Made by a program: the position numbers and the translations under genes. From the NCBI RefSeq assembly GCF_002358085.1, contig NZ_NTJD01000002.1:340387-404386 (forward strand): a stretch of DNA of 64,000 nt, in the 5' to 3' direction. A model generated the notes under the pieces. It worked only from the letters and a program-made list of their open reading frames with translations. It did no database searches and was not told where the DNA came from. The DNA comes from Pseudothioclava arenosa (GTDB lineage: Bacteria; Pseudomonadota; Alphaproteobacteria; Rhodobacterales; Rhodobacteraceae). Position 1 is the stretch's first letter, and every line of letters begins with the position of its first letter. Positions 20,831-28,296 of this stretch are shown piece by piece.

Positions 20831-21874
20831 CTAGCCGACGAAGGGGATACGCCACTCTTCCGGCAAGGGTTTCAGAAGCGCTGCCACTTCCTCCATCGGC
20901 AGCGTTTCATGCGAATATTTCCACGACGGGTTGCGATCCTTGTCGATGATCTGGGCGCGGATGCCTTCCAGAAAATCGCCGTGCTCGGCCGCGCGCAGCG
21001 TAAAGCGAAACTCGTTTTCCAGCGCGGTGCGGATTTCGGGCGTGGCGCGGGTCATGCGGATCAGCCGCAGTGTCGCCTCTTCCGACAGCGCCGAGTTGCG
21101 GCGCAGGGTGGCCAGCGCCTCGGCGGCAAACGCGCCCGGCATCGCGGCGAGCTTCGCCATCACTTCATGGATATCCGCACCGTCGAAGGCCGCGTCGATC
21201 TCGGGGCGGCGCTCGGCCAGATAGCCCGGTTTCGCGGGGGTGCCGCCCTCGGGCAAGACGCCGGGATCGCCGGTCTCGGCCAGCTTAGCCTTGAGCGCCT
21301 CCCACTCGGCCTCGGGGATGTAGCGATCGGCAAAGCCCGCATAGATCGCATCCGCCGCGCCGATCCGGGTGCCGGTCGCGCCGAGGTATTCGCCCGTGCG
21401 CCCCGGCGCCGTCGCAAGGATCAACGTGCCGCCCACATCGGGGATCAGCCCGATGCCGGTTTCGGGCATGGCGATCTGCGTGGTGTCACCGACGATACGG
21501 TGGCTGGCATGCCCGCCGACCCCTACTCCGCCGCCCATCACGAAGCCCTGCATGAAGGCGACGACGGGCTTGGAATATTCCGCCACCACCGCGTTCATCC
21601 GGTATTCTTCGCGCCAGAAGGTCGGGCCGGTGGTGAAATCCCCCTGCCGCCCCATATGGTAGATCTTGGCGATGTCGCCGCCGGCGCAGAACGCCCGATC
21701 GCCCACCGCGTCGATGATGACCAGCGCCACCTCGGGGTCGTCGCGCCAGGCGTTCAGCGCCTCTTCGATCCCCATCGACATGTCGTAATCCAGCGCGTTC
21801 AGCGCCTTCTGGCGATTGAGGGTGATCCAGCCAGCGCGGCCTTGCTTGCGGGCGATCAGGGTCGGTTCATCCAT
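20831..21874 (-). CDS. 3-hydroxyisobutyryl-CoA hydrolase
   Basis: Crotonase-fold enzyme that frees 3-hydroxyisobutyrate from CoA in valine degradation. The 347-aa length, longer than plain enoyl-CoA hydratases, and the sequences DRAFCAGGDIAKIYHMG (oxyanion-hole region) and MPETGIGLIPDVGGT (with the Glu and Asp expected of this hydrolase) fit the HIBCH group. Its start overlaps the stop of the acyl-CoA dehydrogenase by one base (TGATG), indicating translational coupling. Context with mmsA and mmsB makes the specific assignment strong; a plain enoyl-CoA hydratase is less likely. Confidence 0.92.
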   Translation of the reverse strand: MDEPTLIARKQGRAGWITLNRQKALNALDYDMSMGIEEALNAWRDDPEVALVIIDAVGDRAFCAGGDIAKIYHMGRQGDFTTGPTFWREEYRMNAVVAEYSKPVVAFMQGFVMGGGVGVGGHASHRIVGDTTQIAMPETGIGLIPDVGGTLILATAPGRTGEYLGATGTRIGAADAIYAGFADRYIPEAEWEALKAKLAETGDPGVLPEGGTPAKPGYLAERRPEIDAAFDGADIHEVMAKLAAMPGAFAAEALATLRRNSALSEEATLRLIRMTRATPEIRTALENEFRFTLRAAEHGDFLEGIRAQIIDKDRNPSWKYSHETLPMEEVAALLKPLPEEWRIPFVG

Positions 21875-23019
21875 CAGCCACGCTCCGCCAGCATCGCGCG
21901 GCCGACGATCAGCCGCATGATTTCATTGGTGCCCTCAAGGATCTGGTGCACGCGCAGGTCGCGCACGATCTTCTCGATCCCGTAATCGGCCAGATAGCCG
22001 TAGCCGCCATGCAGCTGCAGGCATTGGTTGGCCACGTCAAAGGCCGCGTCCGTCACGTAAAGCTTTGCCATGGCACAGAATTTCGTCGCGTCTGGCGCCT
22101 TGTTGTCGAGCTTCCAGGCGGCCTGGCGCAGGAAGGTGCGGGCCGATTGCAGCTTGACCTCCTGTTCCGCCAGACGGAATTGCAGCGCTTGGAACTGGTC
22201 GAGCGTGCGCCCGAAGGCCTTGCGTTCGCCCATGTAGCGCAGCGTCGCATCCAGCGCCGCCTGCGCGCCGCCAAGCGCCGAGGCCGCGATGTTCAGACGC
22301 CCGCCATCAAGCCCCGCCATCGCATAGACAAAGCCCTTGCCCTCCTCGCCCAAGAGGTTCTCGGCCGGAATGACGCAATCGTCGAACTGCACCTGCGCCG
22401 TGGGCTGCGCCTTCCAGCCCATCTTTTTCTCCAGCGCGCCGAACGAGAGGCCGGGCGTGCCGTCTTCCACGACCACCGTCGAGATGCCCTTGGGCCCGTC
22501 ATCGCCAGTGCGCACCATCGTCACGTAGACATCGGAATAGCCGCCGCCCGAGATGAAGGCCTTGGTGCCATTGAGCTTCCAGCCGCCCTCGACCGCTTCG
22601 GCGCGGGTGCGCAGCGCTGCCGCGTCCGAGCCCGAGCCGGGCTCGGTCAGGCAATAGGAAAACACCTTTTCCATCGTGCAGAGCTGCGGCAACCAGCGCG
22701 CCTTGTCTTCGTCGGTGCCGAACTTGTCGATCATGCCGCCGCACATGTTGTGGATCGACAGGAACGAGCCCACCGCCGGGCAGGCCATCGCCAGTGCCTC
22801 GAAAATGAGCGTCGCATCGAGCCGCGACAGCCCCGAGCCGCCGTACTCCTCGGAGACGTAAATCCCGCCGAGGCCAAGCGCCGCGATCTTTTGCCAAAGC
22901 TCCTTCGGGATCGTGCCGGCCTCTTCCCAGATCACCGCGTTGGGCGCGATCTCGTCCTGACCGAAGGCATAGGCCATATCGAAAATGGCCTGCTGTTCCT
23001 CGCTGAGCGCAAAATCCAT
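21874..23019 (-). CDS. acyl-CoA dehydrogenase, probably isobutyryl-CoA dehydrogenase
   Basis: FAD enzyme that introduces the first double bond into a short branched acyl-CoA. The 381-aa protein carries the family signatures YCLTEPGSGSDAAAL and QCLQLHGGYGYLADYGIEKIVRDLR, and the catalytic Glu is expected in the ILEGTNEIMRLIV ending. Position between mmsA and the 3-hydroxyisobutyryl-CoA hydrolase indicates isobutyryl-CoA as substrate. Good ribosome-binding site GGGAGGATGCG before ATG 23019. First gene of a three-gene coupled unit with the hydrolase and mmsB. Confidence 0.93.
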   Translation of the reverse strand: MDFALSEEQQAIFDMAYAFGQDEIAPNAVIWEEAGTIPKELWQKIAALGLGGIYVSEEYGGSGLSRLDATLIFEALAMACPAVGSFLSIHNMCGGMIDKFGTDEDKARWLPQLCTMEKVFSYCLTEPGSGSDAAALRTRAEAVEGGWKLNGTKAFISGGGYSDVYVTMVRTGDDGPKGISTVVVEDGTPGLSFGALEKKMGWKAQPTAQVQFDDCVIPAENLLGEEGKGFVYAMAGLDGGRLNIAASALGGAQAALDATLRYMGERKAFGRTLDQFQALQFRLAEQEVKLQSARTFLRQAAWKLDNKAPDATKFCAMAKLYVTDAAFDVANQCLQLHGGYGYLADYGIEKIVRDLRVHQILEGTNEIMRLIVGRAMLAERG

Positions 23020-23120
23020 CGCATCCTCCCAAATCGCTATGAATTGAACACGTGTTTATTTTTCAATCCTTGCAAGAGTTTTGCAAGGTGGAGGGTGGGG
23101 GCGCTGCCCCCACACCCCGG

Positions 23121-23171
23121 CGTATTTTTCCCAAGAAGAAGAGGGCCGGGTTTCTTCTTGGAAAAAATACG
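23121..23171. repeat. family A repeats as a large hairpin
   Basis: Two oppositely oriented family A copies: left arm starting CGTATTTTTC at 23121-23140, right arm ending AAAAAATACG at 23152-23171, with one mismatch in 20 bp and an 11-base loop. It lies between the end of mmsA and the start of the acyl-CoA dehydrogenase, where it would end or stabilise the mmsA transcript. Confidence 0.75.
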
Positions 23172-23218
23172 CGTGCCGGAGGCTGGCGGGCCGCCGCGAG
23201 GCAGCCCGCCGGGACGGA

Positions 23219-24718
23219 TCAGTCCATGGCCTTGAAGTTGAAGGCCGAGCCTTCCTTGATGCCCGAGGGCCAGCGCGCGGTGACGGTTTTCGTGCGCGTG
23301 TAGAAGCGGAACCCGTCGGGGCCGTGCTGGTTCAGGTCGCCAAAGCCCGATTTCTTCCAGCCGCCGAAGGTGTGATAGGCCAGCGGCACTGGGATCGGAA
23401 CGTTGATCCCGACCATGCCGATGTTGATGCGGTTGGCGAAGTCGCGCGCGGTGTCGCCGTCACGGGTGAAGATCGCCGTGCCGTTGCCATACTCGTGGTC
23501 GATCGCGTAGCCGATCGCCTCTTCGTAGGTCCTGGCGCGCACCGTCGAGAGCACCGGGCCAAAGATTTCCTGGCGATAGATATTCATGTCGGTGGTGACG
23601 TTGTCGAACAGGGTCGGGCCTACGAAGAAGCCGTTTTCATAGCCTTGCAGCTTGAAATCGCGCCCGTCGCAGACCAGCGTCGCGCCTTGCTCGACGCCCG
23701 AGGTGATCAGGCCCTTCACGCGCTCCATCGCGGCCGAGGTGACCAGCGGGCCGTAATCCACGTCATCGCCCGCGGTGTAGGGGCCGACCTTGAGCTTTTC
23801 GATCCGCGGCACCAACGCCTCGATCAGGCGGTCGGCGGTTTCGTCGCCCACCGGCACCGCGACCGAGATCGCCATGCAGCGTTCGCCCGCCGCGCCAAAG
23901 CCCGCGCCCACCAGCGCATCGGCGGCCTGCTCCATGTCGGCGTCGGGCATGATGATCATGTGGTTCTTGGCACCGCCGAAGCATTGCGCGCGTTTGCCGG
24001 TCGCGGCGGCGCGCTCATAGATGTATTGCGCGATCGGGGTCGAGCCGACGAAGCCCACGGCCTGAATGACCGGGCTGTCGAGGATCGCGTCGACCGATTC
24101 CTTGTCGCCGTTGACGACCTGCAGAATGCCGTCGGGCAGGCCCGCTTCCTGGCACAGCTCCGCCAGCATCAGCGGCACCGAGGGGTCACGCTCCGACGGC
24201 TTCAGGATCATCGCGTTGCCCGAGGCAAGCGCCGGACCCATCTTCCACAGCGGGATCATGGCGGGGAAGTTGAACGGGGTGATCCCCGCGACGACGCCCA
24301 GCGGCTGACGCATCGAATACATGTCGATGCCGGGGCCGGCACTGTCGGTGAACTCGCCCTTCATGAAATGCGGCGCGCCGCAGGAGAATTCGATCACTTC
24401 AAGCCCGCGCTGCACATCGCCCTTGGCGTCGGGGAAGGTCTTGCCGTGCTCGCGCGAGAGCGCCTCGGCCAGCTTGTCCATGTCGCGGTTGATCAGGCGC
24501 ACCAGCTCCATCATCACGCGGGCGCGCTTTTGCGGGTTGGTGGCGCCCCAGGCGACCTGCGCCTTGGCGGCATCGGCGACGGCGGCGTCGAGTTCGGCCT
24601 TCGAGGCCAGCGCCACGCGCGCCTGCACTTCGCCGGTGGCGGGGTTGTAGACATCGGCGAAGCGGCCCGAAGTGCCAGCCACGCGCTTGCCGTTGATCCA
24701 ATGTCCGAGTTCTTGCAT
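23219..24718 (-). CDS. mmsA: methylmalonate-semialdehyde dehydrogenase (CoA-acylating)
   Basis: Converts methylmalonate semialdehyde with NAD+ and CoA to propionyl-CoA, the last committed step of valine degradation. The 499-aa aldehyde-dehydrogenase-fold protein has GVVAGITPFNFPAMIPLW, the coenzyme loop GFVGSTPIAQYIY, the family variant GAKNHMIIMPDAD in place of the usual Glu motif, and the catalytic Cys in GAAGERCMAISVAVPVG. Start ATG 24718 follows GGGAGGACCTC. It faces a LysR gene across a short region with a 12-bp inverted repeat, the likely control point. A hairpin repeat separates it from the acd gene downstream. Confidence 0.96.
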   Translation of the reverse strand: MQELGHWINGKRVAGTSGRFADVYNPATGEVQARVALASKAELDAAVADAAKAQVAWGATNPQKRARVMMELVRLINRDMDKLAEALSREHGKTFPDAKGDVQRGLEVIEFSCGAPHFMKGEFTDSAGPGIDMYSMRQPLGVVAGITPFNFPAMIPLWKMGPALASGNAMILKPSERDPSVPLMLAELCQEAGLPDGILQVVNGDKESVDAILDSPVIQAVGFVGSTPIAQYIYERAAATGKRAQCFGGAKNHMIIMPDADMEQAADALVGAGFGAAGERCMAISVAVPVGDETADRLIEALVPRIEKLKVGPYTAGDDVDYGPLVTSAAMERVKGLITSGVEQGATLVCDGRDFKLQGYENGFFVGPTLFDNVTTDMNIYRQEIFGPVLSTVRARTYEEAIGYAIDHEYGNGTAIFTRDGDTARDFANRINIGMVGINVPIPVPLAYHTFGGWKKSGFGDLNQHGPDGFRFYTRTKTVTARWPSGIKEGSAFNFKAMD

Positions 24719-24754
24719 GAGGTCCTCCCGAGATCTGCTGGGTGCAGTTTAGGC

Positions 24755-24810
24755 TTGCGAAAATGCCTGTGAAAGAGGAAGTCTGGCAAAGGTGTTTTGC
24801 ATTTTCGCAA
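24755..24810. promoter_or_regulatory. inverted repeat operator between mmsA and LysR gene
   Basis: Perfect 12-bp arms TTGCGAAAATGC (24755-24766) and GCATTTTCGCAA (24799-24810), 32 bp apart. The right arm is itself a dyad, TTTGC-N6-GCAAA, and the left is a partial copy TTGC-N6-GC. Two spaced copies of a half-palindrome between divergent genes is the usual layout of LysR recognition and activation sites. Confidence 0.65.
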
Positions 24811-24820
24811 AGGTTGGGTC

Positions 24821-25723
24821 ATGGATTGGGACGATCTGCGCATCTTTCTGGCGGTGGCGCGCGCCGAGAGCCTGTCGGGGGCGGGGCGCGGGCTGAAATG
24901 CGACGCTGCCACGGTCGGGCGGCGTGTGGCGCGGCTGGAAGAGGCGATGGGCGCGCAGCTTTTCGTGAAGTCGCCGCAGGGCTATGCGCTGACCGAGGCC
25001 GGCGCCCGGCTCTTGCCCCATGCCGAGCGCGCCGAGCAGGCGATGGCGGGCGCCTCCGAAGAGCTTTCGGGGCGGGCGGGGCACCTGACCGGCTCGGTGC
25101 GGATTGGTGCGCCGGATGGCTGTGCGAATTATCTTTTGCCGCAGGTCTGCAAGGCGATCGCTGATGCCAATCCGGGGCTGGAAATTCAGGTCGTCGCGCT
25201 GCCGCGGGTGTTCAACCTGTCGAAACGCGAGGCCGATATGGCGATTGCCGTGTCGCCGCCGTCGGCCGGGCGGCTGACGGTGCAGAAGCTGACCGACTAT
25301 CACCTGAGCCTCGCCGCGCATCGCGACTACCTTGCCACCCATCCCCCGGTGACCTCGTTGGCCGAGCTGCGCGGGCATCGGATGATCGGCTATATCCCCG
25401 ACATGATTTTCGACAAGGAGTTGGACTATTTCGCCGAGACCGGCTGCGAGACGGTGACGCTGGGGTCGAACTCGGTCTCGGTGCAGACGCAGATGGTGCG
25501 CGCGGGCGCGGGGATGGCGATCGTGCATGACTTCGCGATTCCCTTCTGCCCCGGTGTGTGTCGCATCCTGCCTGAAGCGTTTCGCCTGACGCGCGCCTTC
25601 TGGCTGATCCGCCACGCCGATGACCGCCGCTCCGAGCGGCTGAACCGGCTGGCCGAGGCGCTGCGCATCGGTTTGCGCGATGAGGTGAACCGTTTGGAAA
25701 CTCTTGCGCATGAGGCGACTTGA
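24821..25723 (+). CDS. LysR family transcriptional regulator
   Basis: A 300-aa regulator with the N-terminal winged helix-turn-helix (MDWDDLRIFLAVARAESLSGAGRGLKCDAATVGRRVARLEE split across about residues 1-41) and a periplasmic-binding-like effector domain (about 90-290). The second half is consistent with the LysR substrate-binding family. The start at 24821 is preferred because it begins the canonical DNA-binding domain. It is divergent from mmsA and very probably controls the valine-degradation genes; the effector, perhaps a pathway intermediate, is not known. Confidence 0.9.
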   Translation: MDWDDLRIFLAVARAESLSGAGRGLKCDAATVGRRVARLEEAMGAQLFVKSPQGYALTEAGARLLPHAERAEQAMAGASEELSGRAGHLTGSVRIGAPDGCANYLLPQVCKAIADANPGLEIQVVALPRVFNLSKREADMAIAVSPPSAGRLTVQKLTDYHLSLAAHRDYLATHPPVTSLAELRGHRMIGYIPDMIFDKELDYFAETGCETVTLGSNSVSVQTQMVRAGAGMAIVHDFAIPFCPGVCRILPEAFRLTRAFWLIRHADDRRSERLNRLAEALRIGLRDEVNRLETLAHEAT

Positions 25724-25779
25724 CAGATTGTCGCACCCCGTATGATGGTTGTGTTAGCGATAGCATTGGGGAGGTTTGC

Positions 25780-26214
25780 ATGCAGGTACAGCACATTCTG
25801 AAGGAAAAGGGCGAGAACGCGGTGATCACGGTCGCGCCGGGGAGCGCCCTTTCCGAGGTTGCCGAGAAGCTCTCGGTTCATCGGATCGGTGCGGTGCTTG
25901 TCTCGACGGATGGGAAAACGGTTGCCGGGATCGTCTCGGAGCGGGACGTGGTGCGCGTGCTCGGGCGCCAGGGCGCGGCCTGCCTCGCCGAGAAGGTCGA
26001 AAACGTGATGACCGCCAATCCCGAGGCCTGCACCCTCAATGAAGGCGTCGAAAGCGTGATGAACCGCATGAGCCGCGGCGGCTTCCGTCACATGCCGGTG
26101 GTCGAGGGCGGCGAATTGGTCGGGGTGATCTCGATCCGCGACGTGATCAAGGCCCAGGTCGCCATGCTGGCGATGGAGAAAGAGGCCCTCACCGGGATGA
26201 TCATGGGCAACTGA
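25780..26214 (+). CDS. CBS-domain protein
   Basis: A 144-aa protein consisting of a pair of CBS domains (about 8-62 and 73-130), which form one Bateman module that usually binds adenosine nucleotides. The motifs GAVLVSTDGKTVAGIVSERDVVR and HMPVVEGGELVGVISIRDVIK are diagnostic. The ATG at 25780 is preceded by GGGGAGG; a Met at 25720 would overlap the end of the LysR gene. No catalytic domain is attached, so it probably acts as a small regulator of a partner protein that is not identified here. Confidence 0.92.
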   Translation: MQVQHILKEKGENAVITVAPGSALSEVAEKLSVHRIGAVLVSTDGKTVAGIVSERDVVRVLGRQGAACLAEKVENVMTANPEACTLNEGVESVMNRMSRGGFRHMPVVEGGELVGVISIRDVIKAQVAMLAMEKEALTGMIMGN

Positions 26215-26230
26215 CGCTGCAATGCGGCAT

Positions 26231-26283
26231 CGTGGGGCTTGCATTTCGGGGCGCAATATTGTTGCGTGGCCCTGAGCCCCACG
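26231..26283 (+). promoter_or_regulatory. structured leader of coaD
   Basis: Outer 9-bp stem CGTGGGGCT / AGCCCCACG (26231-26239 with 26275-26283) encloses a second perfect hairpin CGCAA-TATTG-TTGCG (26252-26266). It ends 28 bases before the coaD start. No T run follows, so it is not a terminator; it may be part of the coaD leader. Confidence 0.4.
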
Positions 26284-26310
26284 AACTTCGGCGCAGCAGG
26301 AGAGACGCTC

Positions 26311-26802
26311 ATGCGCATTGGCCTTTATCCCGGCACCTTTGACCCGGTCACCCTTGGCCATATCGACATCATCGAGCGGGGGCTGGCGCTGGTCGACCGG
26401 CTCGTGGTCGGCGTTGCGATCAACCGCGACAAGGGGCCGCTGTTCTCGCTGGAAGAGCGCGTCGAGATGCTGGAAGCGGAATGCGCCCGCATCACCGCGC
26501 GCTGCGGTGGCGAGATCGTCGTGCACCCGTTCGAGAACCTGCTGATCAACTGCGCCCATGACGTCGGCGCCCAGGTGATCGTGCGCGGCCTGCGCGCGGT
26601 GGCGGATTTCGAATATGAATTCCAGATGGTCGGAATGAACCGCGCGCTCGACAGCTCGGTCGAGACCGTGTTCCTGATGGCCGATGCCCGTCGGCAGGCG
26701 ATCGCCTCGAAGCTGGTCAAGGAAATCTGCCGCCTCGGCGGGGATGTGTCGAAATTCGTCACCCCCGAGGTCAAGATCCGCCTCGACGAGAAGTTCCGCT
26801 AA
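26311..26802 (+). CDS. coaD: phosphopantetheine adenylyltransferase
   Basis: Penultimate step of coenzyme A synthesis: ATP plus 4'-phosphopantetheine gives dephospho-CoA. The 163-aa protein begins MRIGLYPGTFDPVTLGHIDI with the nucleotidyltransferase TxGH motif (TLGH) and has VIVRGLRAVADFEYEFQM and IASKLVKEICRLGGDVSKFV, all typical of CoaD. ATG at 26311 follows AGGAGA. Immediately after a CBS protein gene, but 96 bp apart with a structured spacer. Confidence 0.97.
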   Translation: MRIGLYPGTFDPVTLGHIDIIERGLALVDRLVVGVAINRDKGPLFSLEERVEMLEAECARITARCGGEIVVHPFENLLINCAHDVGAQVIVRGLRAVADFEYEFQMVGMNRALDSSVETVFLMADARRQAIASKLVKEICRLGGDVSKFVTPEVKIRLDEKFR

Positions 26803-26848
26803 TTCAATCGGATAGATTGGAAGCCGTCATGCTGGACGGTAGCTGGCG

Positions 26849-26992
26849 CTAGCGCCAGAAGGCGACGTATTGCACCAGTTCCAGGAACTTTCCCGCCAGG
26901 AACAGGATGCCGCGCCAGTCGAACGCGGAGGCGTCGACCAGGATAGCGAGAAGGATGATGGCTGCGAGCCAGAGGGCGATCCGGTTGGTCAT
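26849..26992 (-). CDS. small membrane protein downstream of gap
   Basis: A 47-aa protein, MTNRIALWLAAIILLAILVD followed by a short polar stretch SAFDWRG and a second hydrophobic segment ILFLAGKFLELVQYVAF, so probably two membrane passes or one plus an amphipathic helix. It is encoded 38 bp after gap on the same strand, just past a GC-rich hairpin, and lacks a strong ribosome-binding site. I do not recognise a named family; small proteins of this kind after gap are common in Rhodobacteraceae. Real coding status is likely from its clean hydrophobic pattern. Confidence 0.6.
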   Translation of the reverse strand: MTNRIALWLAAIILLAILVDASAFDWRGILFLAGKFLELVQYVAFWR

Positions 26993-27000
26993 CCGTGAGT

Positions 27001-27018
27001 GCGCCCCCGAAGGGGCGC
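27001..27018. terminator. hairpin between gap and the small membrane protein
   Basis: Perfect 7-bp stem GCGCCCC-CGAA-GGGGCGC, 12 bases after the gap stop and 8 bases before the downstream start. No U tract follows on the gap strand, so it may reduce rather than stop read-through, or stabilise the gap mRNA. Confidence 0.5.
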
Positions 27019-27030
27019 AGTCCGTTTCGG

Positions 27031-28032
27031 TCAGATCAGGCGGCCGATGGCATTGGCCACGTCGGCCATGCGGCACGAGAAGCCCCATTCGTTGTCATAC
27101 CAGGCCAGCACGCGCACGAGCTTGCCGCCGGTGACCTTGGTCTGGTCCGGGGCGAAGATCGAGGATTGCTCGGTGTGGTTGAAGTCGATCGAGACTTTCG
27201 GCTCCGGATCGTAGCCCAGAACGCGCGCCATGTGTCCCATCGCGGCTTCGCGCACGATCTCGTTGACCTCGTCCACGGTGACCGACTTGTTGGCGATGAA
27301 GGTCAGGTCGACGGCCGAGACGTTCGGGGTCGGCACGCGCATCGCGGTGCCGTCGAGCTTGCCGACCAGCGCGGGCAGCACCTCACCGATCGCTTTCGCG
27401 GCACCGGTCGAGGTCGGAACCATCGACATCGCGGCGGCGCGGGCGCGATAGAGATCCTTGTGGCGACGGTCCAGCGTCGGCTGGTCGCCGGTGTAGGAGT
27501 GGATCGTGGTCATGATGCCCGACTCGATGCCGATCGCATCGTTCAGCACCTTGGCCAGCGGCGCGAGGCAGTTGGTGGTGCACGAGCCGTTCGAAACGAC
27601 CAGATGCTCGCTCAGCAGTTCGTTGTCGTTCACGCCGAAGACGATGGTCTTGTCAGCGTTTTTCGCCGGGGCCGAGACCAGAACGCGCTTGGCGCCGCGG
27701 CCGAGGTGCACCGCCGCCTTGGCGCGGTCGTTGAACTTGCCGGTGCATTCCAGCACGACATCGACGCCGTCCCAGTTCAGCTCGTCGGGATTGTAGGTCG
27801 ACATCACGTCGATCGGGCCCTGACCGAGATCGAGCGTCTTGCCTTCGACCTTGACCTGACCGGCGAAGCGGCCGTGGACCGAGTCATATTTCAGCAGGTG
27901 GGCGTTGGTTTCGATCGGGCCGGTCGCGTTGATCTTCACGACCTGCACGTCGTTGCGCGCGGCTTCCGCGATATGGGCCAGCGTGCAGCGGCCGATCCGG
28001 CCAAACCCGTTGATGCCGATGGTGACGGTCAT
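27031..28032 (-). CDS. gap: glyceraldehyde-3-phosphate dehydrogenase
   Basis: Interconverts glyceraldehyde-3-phosphate and 1,3-bisphosphoglycerate. The 333-aa protein has the Rossmann loop INGFGRIGR and the catalytic C151 in SNGSCTTNCLAP, with HSYTGDQ and WYDNEWGFS further on. Cofactor residues are unusual: the Asp that follows the second beta strand in NAD-specific enzymes is Ala36 (KINATGPIE), and the Leu-Pro pair before HKDL is Arg189-Arg190 (TLDRRHKDL). Both changes favour NADP binding by known structure-function work on the family. ATG at 28032 follows AGGAGAGCGCC. Role could be gluconeogenic or NADP-linked; this is inferred from residues only. Confidence 0.95.
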   Translation of the reverse strand: MTVTIGINGFGRIGRCTLAHIAEAARNDVQVVKINATGPIETNAHLLKYDSVHGRFAGQVKVEGKTLDLGQGPIDVMSTYNPDELNWDGVDVVLECTGKFNDRAKAAVHLGRGAKRVLVSAPAKNADKTIVFGVNDNELLSEHLVVSNGSCTTNCLAPLAKVLNDAIGIESGIMTTIHSYTGDQPTLDRRHKDLYRARAAAMSMVPTSTGAAKAIGEVLPALVGKLDGTAMRVPTPNVSAVDLTFIANKSVTVDEVNEIVREAAMGHMARVLGYDPEPKVSIDFNHTEQSSIFAPDQTKVTGGKLVRVLAWYDNEWGFSCRMADVANAIGRLI

Positions 28033-28116
28033 AGGCGCTCTCCTGAGGTGAATCCCTGAATTGTCGAGGCGATAGCACGGCGAGGGGGGCGCGGGAAAGC
28101 CGTGGAATGGGGCTGA

Positions 28117-28149
28117 TACCGCAAACAATGAATGGTTGCGGTAACGTTA
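28117..28149. promoter_or_regulatory. dyad symmetries upstream of gap
   Basis: Perfect arms TACCGCAA (28117-28124) and TTGCGGTA (28136-28143) with an 11-base spacer, overlapping a second palindrome TAACGTTA (28142-28149). They lie about 85-115 bp before the gap start in a 264-bp spacer after fliG. The symmetric TAACGTTA core looks like a LacI-type operator; a central-carbon regulator is a guess. Confidence 0.4.
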
Positions 28150-28296
28150 GCGGTGACGTTCCGCGTCAGAACCGCGCAGCTTCGCGAGGCCCTGCCCGGG
28201 AGCCGCGGCGGGGTGGCCGCCGGGGTCACGCCGCACCCGCGATGCTGCGGGCGGGAACGAATCCGCTGCGCGCGCAGCAAATTCGGACCTGTGTGC

